Shown piece by piece: positions 20,501 to 23,573 of a DNA stretch of 23,573 bases; position 1 is the stretch's first letter, and the number at the start of each line of letters is the position of its first letter. The translations under genes were made by a program, and so were the position numbers. The notes beneath the pieces were generated by a model. That model saw only the letters and a list, made by a program, of their open reading frames with translations. It had not been told where the DNA came from and made no database searches. Source of the DNA: Apostichopus parvimensis (taxonomy: Eukaryota > Echinodermata > Holothuroidea > Aspidochirotida > Stichopodidae); the NCBI GenBank assembly GCA_000934455.1, contig KN883912.1, positions 41,367-64,939 on the forward strand. Direction: 5' to 3'.

Positions 20501-23451
20501 ACCCAGGTGAACTGACACCATCATTTATGCCTCTGAAACCCACACCAGTGTCAATGACAAGTCATAATAAAATAAAAGAATTATAAGACTCGCATAGACG
20601 AATATTCCCCTTTGCTTGTGTGTTTGTAAATCCAGAGAAAGTTACCTTTGTGGATTTTTCGTAGCCAGTGTTTCTATATCCTAAAATGGAAGTGAATGGA
20701 CGTGAGCAAATCCATCGATCAAACATTAGCATGTCTTTTCTACTTAACGACTTTTCAAGTTCTTACAAAGCACGCATTTTGTCATATACATATTAGAACA
20801 GCCATCTCCATTTATCCATTGATACAGTTGATGTTTAACTCAAATTAAATATTCTTCAAATGATATTATTCCCTTTGACAACATAACACACTGTTCTTCA
20901 GTTTAACAGCCCTGTCTGGGCAGAAAATACTCTTTTTTCACCTCAAGAAAGTTGCCATAGTCTTTCAACCTTTTTTCTATACTTCTCATCTAGCAGGTCA
21001 CATTTTCATTTACATTAACACAGCCATCCCGAGTGGAAACATTCAATTTTCACATTTCATGATTCATTTTCACCCTACATTTTCTTTCTATACCAGTTAT
21101 CTTTAACAGTCATTATTTGTATGTCTCATCCATTGCACACATTCTCTATATTTTTCATCGATGATGTTTCATGCGGCCGTGTTTCTTCTTCGTCGTCATC
21201 GTCAATGTTCCATCCTCGTAGATATCAACGAATGTGTCAGGTACCCCGGCAAGTGTGGGGCCGGCATCTGCGAGAACACTCCCGGCTTGTACAGGTGTAA
21301 GTGTGCAGATGGCTACACATTTAGGAGGAAGTCCTTGAGATGTGCTGGTAAGGAGGCTACTGTTAAATCATTGCTTCAAGCTTAATGTTGAATATAGCCA
21401 ATATAGCCTAATTGGCGTATGATGTTAATTACCTTACAGCCTAATTGGCATATCACGTTAATTACCTTAATAGGCCTAATTGGCATATGATGTTAATTAC
21501 CTTACAGCCTAATTGGCATATCATGTTAATTACCTTAATAGGCCTAATTGGCATATGATGTTAATTACCTTACAGCCTAATTGGCATCTCATGTTAATTA
21601 CCTCCTTATAGCCTAAATTAGCATATGAAACACTCAAGAGAAGCTGTAGATTATTGCCAAGCTATTCAAGTAATTAGCAGCTGATTCAAACAGCAAATAG
21701 AAATATTGGAGGGTTTTGATGGTGTTCAATCAAAACGATATAACTGTTTCTTGAGTGGAAGAAAGGGGGGGAAAAAATAACAGTTGTGGGAGCAGTAAAT
21801 GCAGAGAACTGACGATTCAACCAGCTGCAGTAAGTTCAGGAGAATATATCAGGGAATGAAATTGATGGTATTTGTAAGTTGGTGTCAGCCATATTCATTT
21901 CCATTTCATCTCAGTATATTAAATGTTAACTCCATTTAGTGTCTATACCACCTCATGCATACCCTTTCCTCCCCCCCCCCCCCCCCTCCCAAAAAAAGAC
22001 AGATTTGGTTTAGGACTTGTCTTGTTGCGTTTTTGGTACAAGATCACTTAGTTGAGGTATCCGTGTCTCCATCTCAACTTTCAGAACACTACGTGAGGCT
22101 GTTGACTGATTTTATTGTTGTTTATGCCTCTTTGTTTATGAAAGTTTGTTGTTGTTGTTTTATGCTTCTCTTGTTGTTTTTTGGGCATTTGTGCAAACAG
22201 TAATCCCAATGATTTATTTTACATTTGGTTATGATGTACTTTCAATCAATTAATTGATTCTTCATTGATTAACATACCATCGGTAATTGGTTCATGTAAC
22301 GGTGATCAGGAAAATAATCTTAACGATTCATTCATACTTTCGATAACCTTCGACACTAACCAACCTATAAATATATAAATGAGTAATAAGAATATGCTTT
22401 TTAGAAGTTATGATATCTGAAATGAAAGTTCTCCAAAGTCTTGTCAAGTTTGAATTGGATGTTATAAAACTTAGCCTCGAGTAAAATCTTCCAAACAGTG
22501 TCTTCTCATGACATGTCAAAGGGTCATGTCACGGGTCAATTTGAAAATACAACTTGATCCAAACTTCTGTAAACAACTTGTTTGAAGAAGGGGATGAAGG
22601 AAGAAAACAAGATACCTCATGATGTGCAGGCAGGTGGATGTGCAGGCAGGTGGATGTGCAGGCAGGTGGATGTGCAGGCAGGTTCAGGATTTTATTTAAA
22701 CAGAGGGGGTATGGGCCCTGAGGTTGATGAAGCCCATGTGAAGACAATTTTTAGAAGTGAAATGGTGCATTTTAATGCATATTTAGCCTATAAATTAGAT
22801 CTATAATAAGGCCTACACACACACACACAAGGTTGTGCTAATAACTATTTAGTTATACGTACAGGGTTTATACAAGGAGCAAGTACACTGAGAAGAGGAT
22901 GAACAAAGGAAATAGATTTTAAATAAGCATCATAAAGCAGAGGTTGAACTAAGCTAAAAGAATAATGTAGGTGGGTGGAGGAGGATGGATTGGGGAGGTA
23001 GTATGGTTAATAACCAAGGGTGCATGTGAGTTTGTTGAAAGAGGAGATAGTGTTGATGGGATGAAGTAGTGTGTGTTCTGCTTAGGAGAAACATGAATTC
23101 CCTGATTGTGTTAACAAACCGGTTTACATTGTTTGTCGATACACAGCACGTTTATAAGTTCGTTACTGTGTGTGGTGAGTAGGATATATGAAAAACTATT
23201 GTAACTACGAAAGCATTCAATATTTTATGTCTCATCTCAGAGGATACCTGAGATTGTCAGAGATGCAAAGACTGGAAAATGTAGGATGATGATATTACAT
23301 ACGCAATGTTTTTACCGTTCGACAGATTTGAACGAATGTCGTCGCTACCCTATGATCTGTGGAAACGGGCGCTGTAGGAATGTGGTGGGATCGTATGAAT
23401 GTCAGTGCCCAGATGGACAACAATTTGACTATAGGACCAAATCATGTCTGG
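2378..23451 (+). CDS. Fibrillin-like EGF/cbEGF array protein, internal part of gene, 19 exons
   Basis: The coding sequence joins 2378-2503, 4719-4841, 5242-5370, 6899-7027, 7823-7951, 9399-9527, 10720-10848, 11358-11486, 12713-12838, 13406-13534, 14309-14437, 15187-15315, 16492-16620, 17101-17226, 18771-18899, 19834-19959, 20283-20471, 21222-21347 and 23326-23451. Every exon has an AG acceptor and a GT donor, is a multiple of three long, and begins with the last two bases of a codon, so the frame stays open for 829 codons. Each exon gives one six-cysteine EGF-like module, and 17 of 19 begin with the calcium-binding D-x-[DN]-E-C signature. By family knowledge such arrays occur in secreted matrix proteins (fibrillin, LTBP, fibulin and relatives), where calcium stiffens the inter-module joints. 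One module per phase-1 exon and the array length favour a fibrillin-like gene. No TB domain, signal peptide, transmembrane segment or termini are present, so the orthologue cannot be named. The exon model is strong; the family name is inference. Confidence 0.9.
2504..4718 (+). other. Intron 1
   Basis: This 2215-base intron contains the degenerate tandem array at 3305-3790 and a small two-copy repeat at 4314-4384 ('tcaaggggtcaacaggctat' and a variant, 42 bases apart). No extra EGF exon is visible on the plus strand. The short open frames at 3922-4161 and 4487-4672 lack protein-like features. Confidence 0.8.
3305..3790 (+). repeat. Degenerate tandem array, unit about 140-160 bp
   Basis: Related unit starts lie at about 3321 (taactcaaaaagt), 3462 (ataactcaaaaagt), 3610 (ataacacatatagt) and 3770 (ataactccaaaat). 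Each unit then has 'gttgaacttcat', 'tatgtagat', 'tctattgaaa' and 'gaggtcagaggtcatttg...ggtcaacag'. Inside it, 'tagtatgtagatctt' is itself repeated about three times at 3645-3690. I recall similar sequence in marine invertebrate genomes, but cannot check it here. Confidence 0.8.
4719..4841 (+). CDS. Exon 2: cbEGF module
   Basis: This is the shortest exon (41 codons), with acceptor tttaatcag and donor gtacgt. It starts D-T-N-E-C and has loops 5-4-8-1-12. Cys3-Cys4 reads [10 protein letters not shown], which satisfies the Asp/Asn beta-hydroxylation consensus. C-G-N-G-I-C is the short-loop type shared with exons 1, 16, 17 and 19. The acceptor has a weak pyrimidine tract interrupted by A residues. 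Confidence 0.92.
4842..5241 (+). other. Intron 2
   Basis: This 400-base intron holds a tRNA-derived SINE-like copy. A tandem 'agtcctctaatc' pair lies near 4980-5003. Otherwise it is AT-rich and without coding signal. Confidence 0.8.
5073..5165 (+). mobile_element. tRNA-derived SINE-like element, copy 1
   Basis: An RNA polymerase III A box (tggcccagtgg, 5080-5090) and B box (ggttcgattcc, 5144-5154) are present with class II tRNA spacing (Ser/Leu type, long variable arm). The anticodon stem does not pair well, so it is not a working tRNA gene. It shares 39 identical bases (5092-5130) with the copy at 18318-18356. No target-site duplication is evident. Confidence 0.75.
5242..5370 (+). CDS. Exon 3: cbEGF module
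   Basis: The exon starts D-I-D-E-C with loops 6-5-8-1-12, acceptor tctttgttcag and donor gtaaat. [10 protein letters not shown] fits the hydroxylation consensus. C-G-S-S-S-S-C fits the O-fucose consensus between Cys2 and Cys3. The Cys5-Cys6 loop carries G-Y-V-F-N, the first case of the aromatic-x-Phe-Asn pattern that recurs through the core of the array. Confidence 0.93.
5371..6898 (+). other. Intron 3
   Basis: The intron has 1528 bases. A GTGAG/GTGTG simple-sequence stretch lies at about 6048-6093. A G/C-rich stretch at 5438-5485 (gcggcccacgatc... cagcccgcgagatcg) resembles the inside of a transposon remnant but cannot be assigned. No exon is seen. Confidence 0.75.
6048..6093 (+). repeat. 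GTGAG/GTGTG simple repeat
   Basis: The stretch is made of 'gagtgagtgagtgtgtg' and 'ggtgagtgtgtgtgag', a low-complexity purine/T tract on the plus strand. Confidence 0.8.
6899..7027 (+). CDS. Exon 4: cbEGF module
   Basis: The exon starts D-V-N-E-C with loops 6-5-8-1-12, acceptor gacttttccag and donor gtaaat. C-G-P-R-G-T-C matches the O-fucose consensus. The Cys3-Cys4 loop is V-N-T-P-G-S-V-R, so Val replaces the aromatic residue of the hydroxylation motif. The exon ends C-L-G where most others end C-E-G. Confidence 0.94.
7028..7822 (+). other. Intron 4
   Basis: This 795-base intron is AT-rich, with several 'attaattaatta' palindromic patches at about 7570-7636. A C-rich tract (7791-7806) replaces much of the usual T-rich polypyrimidine tract before exon 5. 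Confidence 0.75.
7823..7951 (+). CDS. Exon 5: cbEGF module with Gly-Gly-Ala turn
   Basis: The exon starts D-I-D-E-C with loops 6-5-8-1-12. The acceptor lies 15 bases after a C-rich tract (7791-7806). Cys3-Cys4 reads I-N-F-P-G-G-A-F, so Ala occupies the usual aromatic position. An N-glycosylation sequon N-F-S sits directly before Cys6. G-Y-Q-F-N follows Cys5, very like exons 8 and 11. Confidence 0.94.
8069..8130 (+). repeat. Foldback-family repeat, left-arm orientation
   Basis: The stretch reads tataaaagttagaggg, cctgacattt, then cttagcaggacc and ttcctcagaggtgaaatgg. It aligns with the left arm of the foldback element at 15658-15722 and with the reverse complement of 9145-9210. The central 'gatcctagcaggatc' core has decayed to 'catcttagcaggacc'. 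Confidence 0.7.
8698..9005 (+). repeat. Minisatellite, 42-bp unit, 7 full copies plus a partial
   Basis: The unit begins ccacagcccttaatccc and ends ctcagagatacct. The 'acagccctt' starts are at 8701, 8743, 8785, 8827, 8869, 8911 (as gcagccctt), 8952 and 8994. Because 42 is a multiple of three and the unit lacks stops in several frames, it creates long artefactual open frames on both strands. Copies are nearly identical, so expansion is recent. Confidence 0.97.
9145..9210 (-). repeat. Foldback-family repeat, right-arm orientation
   Basis: The stretch 'agcctctgaagacgatcctg' followed by 'ctaggatcc' and 'ctctctaacttttacata' is the inverse of the unit at 8069-8130 and matches the right arm at 15728-15793. 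The core 'gatcctgctaggatc' is intact. Confidence 0.75.
9399..9527 (+). CDS. Exon 6: cbEGF module
   Basis: The exon starts D-T-D-E-C with loops 6-5-8-1-12, acceptor gatttcccag and donor gtaatt. C-G-S-T-S-T-C matches the O-fucose consensus, and [10 protein letters not shown] matches the hydroxylation consensus. The Cys5-Cys6 segment contains G-F-S-F-N. The reading frame stays open upstream of the acceptor by chance; the coding part is set by the splice site and by homology to the neighbouring modules. Confidence 0.94.
9528..10719 (+). other. Intron 6
   Basis: This 1192-base intron is AT-rich. I see no repeat array, RNA gene or exon in it. Confidence 0.7.
10720..10848 (+). CDS. Exon 7: cbEGF module
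   Basis: The exon starts D-I-D-E-C with loops 6-5-8-1-12, acceptor ggctggcttcag and donor gtaatg. Cys3-Cys4 is V-N-S-E-G-N-F-T, which keeps the aromatic residue and adds an N-F-T sequon. The C-terminal loop has G-F-K-L-N. The exon ends C-E-G. Confidence 0.93.
10849..11357 (+). other. Intron 7
   Basis: This 509-base intron has nothing recognisable beyond splice sites and AT-rich sequence; the open frame at 10910-11134 shows no protein-like composition. Confidence 0.7.
11358..11486 (+). CDS. Exon 8: cbEGF module with Gly-Gly-Val turn
   Basis: The exon starts D-V-D-E-C with loops 6-5-8-1-12. The acceptor ends in AAG, a less usual -3 base, but follows a clear pyrimidine tract; the donor is gttagt. 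Cys3-Cys4 reads I-N-V-N-G-G-V-V, without the aromatic hydroxylation residue. G-Y-K-F-N follows Cys5. It is the first of five consecutive exons with this turn. Confidence 0.92.
11593..11634 (+). other. G-rich tract, possible G-quadruplex
   Basis: Runs of G of nine, four, five and three, separated by t, tgc and attcata, lie about 100 bases after the exon-8 donor on the transcribed sense strand. The pattern fits the general G-quadruplex rule; function is unknown. Confidence 0.55.
12051..12570 (+). repeat. Minisatellite, 72-74-bp unit, 7 copies
   Basis: The core 'ttgccagaattgttcac' or a variant starts at 12075, 12148, 12220, 12292, 12366, 12438 and 12512. Copies alternate between a form with 'gccagcacacct' (1, 5, 7) and one with 'gccagcacct' or a variant (2, 3, 6). 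Shared variants such as 'ctccagctcagtgcca' in copies 3 and 6 suggest duplication of multi-unit blocks. Confidence 0.95.
12590..12723 (+). repeat. 67-bp tandem duplication of the exon-9 acceptor region
   Basis: Two copies of a 67-base unit run from about 12590 to 12656 and from 12657 to 12723. Both hold 'tctacattcactcatgtttcc' or a close variant of it, a 'gtctgtctcttgtct' pyrimidine tract, an AG and then 'atatcaa'. The second copy is the working acceptor of exon 9; the first is a decoy whose exon part has decayed to 'atatcaaggat'. Confidence 0.88.
12713..12838 (+). CDS. Exon 9: cbEGF module with duplicated acceptor upstream
   Basis: The exon starts D-I-N-E-C with loops 5-5-8-1-12 and donor gtaaaa. 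Cys3-Cys4 is V-N-L-I-G-G-A-S. The acceptor (tcttgtcttcag) has a near-identical copy 67 bases upstream (tcttgtctttag, ending at 12645), followed by a copy of the first bases of the exon. Using the upstream site would shift the frame and reach a TGA inside the exon, so the downstream site must be the productive one. Confidence 0.92.
12839..13405 (+). other. Intron 9
   Basis: This 567-base intron has no repeat array. It contains the microexon candidate at 13070-13075 with its strong acceptor-like context. Confidence 0.7.
13070..13075 (+). other. Possible 6-base microexon or start of an alternative exon
   Basis: A strong acceptor-like stretch (branch-like ctgac near 13035, then 'gttctcacttttcttgtag' ending at 13069) is followed by aacctg and a donor-like gtaaag. 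Spliced between exons 9 and 10, the six bases would keep phase 1 and add Glu-Pro between modules. Read on without the donor, the frame continues to a TAA near 13128, so a short alternative terminal exon is also possible. There is no direct proof of either. Confidence 0.25.
13406..13534 (+). CDS. Exon 10: cbEGF module with Gly-Gly-Val turn
   Basis: The exon starts D-V-N-E-C with loops 6-5-8-1-12 and acceptor cttgtttattcag. The donor gttggt is the weakest in the gene. C-S-N-H-G-S-C fits the O-fucose consensus. Cys3-Cys4 is R-N-E-F-G-G-V-R. The last loop has G-Y-L-F-N and an N-D-T sequon. Confidence 0.93.
13535..14308 (+). other. Intron 10
   Basis: This 774-base intron has a G-rich patch near 13781-13800 and a C-rich tract at 14229-14251, some 60 bases before the exon-11 acceptor. 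No extra exon is seen. Confidence 0.7.
14309..14437 (+). CDS. Exon 11: cbEGF module with Gly-Gly-Ala turn
   Basis: The exon starts D-V-N-E-C with loops 6-5-8-1-12, acceptor catttcacag and donor gtaacc. Cys3-Cys4 is V-N-T-G-G-A-V-R, so Val replaces the aromatic residue. G-Y-Q-F-N follows Cys5. The open frame extends into both flanking introns, including a C-rich tract at 14229-14251, but the module boundaries match the other exons exactly. Confidence 0.94.
14438..15186 (+). other. Intron 11
   Basis: This 749-base intron is AT-rich with one 'gttaattaattaatg' patch near 15028. Nothing else is recognisable. Confidence 0.7.
15187..15315 (+). CDS. Exon 12: cbEGF module with Gly-Gly-Val turn
   Basis: The exon starts D-I-N-E-C with loops 6-5-8-1-12, acceptor cttcttcctag and donor gtaagc. 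Cys3-Cys4 is I-N-V-E-G-G-V-E, very close to exon 8. G-Y-Y-L-N-E-T follows Cys5 and contains an N-E-T sequon. It is the last exon of the Gly-Gly block. Confidence 0.94.
15316..16491 (+). other. Intron 12
   Basis: This 1176-base intron carries the foldback insertion at 15645-15862. The remainder is AT-rich and without coding signal. Confidence 0.75.
15645..15862 (+). mobile_element. 190-bp foldback insertion flanked by 14-bp direct repeats
   Basis: Identical direct repeats 'ttaacctaacaata' lie at 15645-15658 and 15849-15862 and look like a target-site duplication. Between them, 15658-15722 and 15728-15793 form an inverted repeat of about 65 bases with a 5-base loop (aagtg); I see one mismatch and one single-base indel. 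After the hairpin comes a unique part ending in a T-rich tail (ttttattttatttt). The long duplication and the tail fit retroposition better than a cut-and-paste event. No open reading frame lies inside, so it would be non-autonomous. Confidence 0.85.
16492..16620 (+). CDS. Exon 13: cbEGF module
   Basis: The exon starts D-V-D-E-C with loops 6-5-8-1-12, acceptor atttatcttcag and donor gtgaga. C-S-D-R-G-S-C fits the O-fucose consensus. [10 protein letters not shown] fits the hydroxylation consensus and holds an N-G-S sequon. A decayed copy of its 3' half lies about 80 bases downstream in the next intron. Confidence 0.93.
16621..17100 (+). other. Intron 13
   Basis: This 480-base intron contains the decayed copy of exon 13 and a C-rich tract (17003-17031) before the exon-14 acceptor. 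Confidence 0.8.
16699..16775 (+). pseudogene. Decayed partial duplicate of exon 13
   Basis: The stretch matches the 3' half of exon 13 in order: 'gtgagaac', 'gttcatttgtgtg', 'aattgtca', 'gagccatgctctagccacatgt' against 'tagccaaactctagccacatgt'. In the frame of exon 13 it hits a TGA at 16725-16727, just where Cys4 would lie, and it carries small indels. The final 'tgtgaag/gt' donor has become 'tgttaat'. It has no credible acceptor and is probably never included in mRNA. Confidence 0.8.
17101..17226 (+). CDS. Exon 14: cbEGF module
   Basis: The exon starts D-I-N-E-C with loops 6-4-8-1-12, acceptor ttatttgtgcag and donor gtaaga. Cys3-Cys4 is D-N-Y-N-G-S-Y-N, with the hydroxylation consensus and an N-G-S sequon. 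After Cys5 it reads P-I-G-M-T-F-N, so Met replaces the usual aromatic residue that packs against the next module. A hairpin-rich minisatellite starts 37 bases after the donor. Confidence 0.93.
17263..17576 (+). repeat. Minisatellite, 28-bp unit, 11 copies, hairpin-forming
   Basis: The unit is 'gcttgacaactgagatgtca' followed by 'gctgtcaa'. Each unit contains inverted arms GCTTGACA and TGTCAAGC, so every copy can fold by itself and pair with its neighbours. Variants (ctgag/ccgag, cagctg/cagcgg) are clustered: three central copies share ccgag. It begins 37 bases after the exon-14 donor. Confidence 0.96.
18262..18404 (+). mobile_element. tRNA-derived SINE-like element, copy 2, within an 11-bp inverted repeat
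   Basis: The tRNA-like part runs about 18296-18390. The B box is ggttcgatacc (18368-18378); the A box region (tgggcacggagtgg) has extra bases. The central 39 bases are identical to copy 1. It lies between 'aaacatacctt' (18262-18272) and its exact reverse complement 'aaggtatgttt' (18394-18404). Confidence 0.75.
18771..18899 (+). CDS. Exon 15: cbEGF module with expanded Cys2-Cys3 loop
   Basis: The exon starts D-L-D-E-C. Its loops are 6-6-8-1-11, the only module here with six residues between Cys2 and Cys3 and eleven between Cys5 and Cys6. [10 protein letters not shown] fits the hydroxylation consensus. The acceptor follows a run of T (gttttttttttcttgg...gttacag); the donor is gtcagt. Confidence 0.93.
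18900..19833 (+). other. Intron 15
   Basis: This 934-base intron starts with a two-copy 165-bp tandem duplication. The rest is AT-rich and shows nothing recognisable. Confidence 0.8.
18918..19245 (+). repeat. 165-bp tandem duplication, 2 copies
   Basis: Copies run 18918-19082 and 19083-19245. Long stretches are identical ('tgctggacactctggttata' and onward), with only a handful of substitutions, so the duplication is young. The first copy starts less than 20 bases after the exon-15 donor. Confidence 0.95.
19834..19959 (+). CDS. Exon 16: cbEGF module, last before the linker
   Basis: The exon starts D-K-N-E-C with loops 6-4-8-1-12; acceptor atttcatgaaacag is poor in pyrimidines, donor gtaagc. 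C-G-N-G-T-C has a sequon, and V-N-S-E-G-S-Y-R fits the hydroxylation consensus. Unlike the others it ends C-I with a final C instead of G, so the joint codon with exon 17 is Pro rather than Gly/Asp. That marks the end of the uninterrupted cbEGF run. Confidence 0.92.
19960..20282 (+). other. Intron 16
   Basis: This is the shortest intron here (323 bases), with no repeat or RNA feature recognised. Confidence 0.75.
20283..20471 (+). CDS. Exon 17: proline-rich linker plus non-calcium EGF module
   Basis: This is the longest exon (63 codons). The acceptor is cttcctcctacag and the donor gtaagg. About 25 residues precede Cys1. They are rich in Pro and charged residues ([10 protein letters not shown], then E-S-K-Q-P-P). 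The residues before Cys1 are R-V-F-S, so the calcium-binding D-x-[DN]-E is absent. The EGF module has loops 6-4-8-1-12, C-G-N-G-T-C and V-D-T-E-S-G-Y-H, which still fits the hydroxylation consensus. It most likely acts as a flexible hinge between two rigid cbEGF rods, by analogy with the proline-rich regions of fibrillins; that role is inference. Confidence 0.9.
20472..21221 (+). other. Intron 17
   Basis: This 750-base intron is AT-rich and pyrimidine-rich toward its 3' end, with no array or exon recognised. Confidence 0.7.
21222..21347 (+). CDS. Exon 18: cbEGF module
   Basis: The exon starts D-I-N-E-C with loops 6-4-8-1-12. The acceptor catcctcgtag has a broken pyrimidine tract; the donor is gtaagg. 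[10 protein letters not shown] keeps the aromatic residue. The C-terminal loop is basic (T-F-R-R-K-S-L-R), a possible surface for ligands such as heparan sulfate, though this is speculative. Confidence 0.93.
21404..21630 (+). repeat. Tandem array, unit about 34 bp in dimers, 7 copies
   Basis: 'gcctaattggcatat' or a variant recurs at about 21406, 21439, 21473, 21507, 21542, 21576 and 21611, followed by 'gttaattacctta'. Linkers alternate between 'cttacagcc' and 'cttaataggcc', so the real unit is a dimer of about 68-69 bases. Confidence 0.93.
22621..22683 (+). repeat. 16-bp tandem repeat, about 4 copies
   Basis: The unit 'gatgtgcaggcaggtg' is repeated almost perfectly. Open frames across it on either strand are artefacts of the repeat. 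Confidence 0.95.
22814..22828 (+). repeat. Short CA microsatellite
   Basis: About seven CA dinucleotides in a row lie after 'ggcctac'. Confidence 0.85.
23326..23451 (+). CDS. Exon 19: cbEGF module, last in the window
   Basis: The exon starts D-L-N-E-C with loops 6-4-8-1-12, acceptor ttaccgttcgacag and consensus donor gtaagt. C-G-N-G-R-C and R-N-V-V-G-S-Y-E fit the short-loop subtype with the hydroxylation consensus. R-R-Y-P at its start resembles V-R-Y-P in exon 18, which suggests the two are close duplicates. The phase-1 donor shows that more coding sequence lies beyond the window. Confidence 0.93.
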
Positions 23452-23480
23452 GTAAGTCTCACCTAAAATTGTTGTTGCGT

Positions 23481-23547
23481 GGAGTGTTAGCTCAGTGGTT
23501 AACGCCAGTGCCTTCCAATCATAAGGTCCCGAGTTCGAGTCACTCCA
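23481..23547 (+). mobile_element. tRNA-like sequence, probably the head of a SINE
   Basis: The A box tagctcagtgg (23488-23498) and a B box close to consensus (agttcgagtca, 23532-23542) are present. The ends ggagtg and cactcc pair as an acceptor stem. The anticodon arm pairs over only four bases with an eight-base loop (ccaatcat), and no T-run terminator follows. It is therefore more likely a tRNA-derived repeat than a working tRNA. It is unlike the two other tRNA-like copies in this window and may run past the edge. Confidence 0.6.
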
Positions 23548-23573
23548 AGATTAATGTATGTCGTCCAGTTACA

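Larger units (their letters stand above)
21348..23325 (+). other. Intron 18
   Basis: This 1978-base intron contains the 34-bp array (21404-21630), a 16-C run (21971-21986), a 16-bp array (22621-22683) and a short CA repeat (22814-22828). An 'aatcaattaattgatt' palindrome lies near 22243-22260. No EGF exon is seen. Confidence 0.8.

Noticed and set aside
20301..20510. Open frame overlapping exon 17 in another frame.
   Set aside because: It lacks the EGF cysteine pattern; the exon-17 frame gives the full module and keeps the phase with both neighbours.
22529..22806. Open frames on both strands over the 16-bp array.
   Set aside because: They are repeat artefacts of low complexity without splice or start support.
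23481..23547. Functional tRNA gene at the right edge.
   Set aside because: The boxes and acceptor stem are good, but the anticodon arm is defective and there is no T-run terminator, so a tRNA-derived repeat is more likely.

Overview
This window is eukaryotic genomic DNA. It is AT-rich, holds small exons in large repeat-laden introns, and contains no bacterial-style operon. It carries an internal piece of one plus-strand gene encoding a long tandem array of EGF-like modules, mostly of the calcium-binding type (cbEGF), as in fibrillin-family extracellular matrix proteins. I count 19 exons between 2378 and 23451, totalling 2487 coding bases (829 codons). Every intron is phase 1 and every exon encodes exactly one EGF-like module with six cysteines, so each exon is a symmetric 1-1 cassette. 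Neither the start nor the end of the gene is in the window. The intron repeats (tRNA-derived SINE-like units, foldback elements and an array built on 'ataactcaaaaagt') recall marine invertebrate deuterostomes, most likely an echinoderm. That assignment is inference from sequence texture and not proof.

Layout: 1-2377 is non-coding, presumably an intron, with a 53-bp minisatellite. Exon 1 (2378-2503) is a divergent EGF module without the full calcium-binding N-terminus. Exons 2 to 16 (4719-19959) are 15 consecutive cbEGF modules starting D-x-[DN]-E-C. Exon 17 (20283-20471) is longer: a proline-rich linker of 25 residues precedes a non-calcium EGF module, a likely hinge. Exons 18 and 19 (21222-23451) resume the cbEGF array, which probably continues past the window. 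No 8-cysteine TB/hybrid domain is visible.

The modules fall into two types. Exons 3-13 have five residues between Cys2 and Cys3. Exons 1, 2, 14 and 16-19 have four, often as C-G-N-G-x-C. Exons 8-12 share a Gly-Gly-[Ala/Val] turn in place of Gly-Ser-[Phe/Tyr], which removes the aromatic residue of the Asp/Asn beta-hydroxylation consensus. In a fibrillin-like protein, calcium bound at each inter-module junction would stiffen the array into a rod, with the exon-17 linker as a flexible point.

The introns are unusually rich in repeats. There are minisatellites with units of 53, about 145, 42, 72-74, 28, 165, about 34 and 16 bp. There are also two related tRNA-like SINE copies, a third tRNA-like sequence at the right edge, and a 190-bp foldback element bounded by 14-bp direct repeats. 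Traces of local duplication involving the gene itself are present: a 67-bp duplication of the exon-9 acceptor, and a decayed copy of the 3' half of exon 13 just downstream of it.
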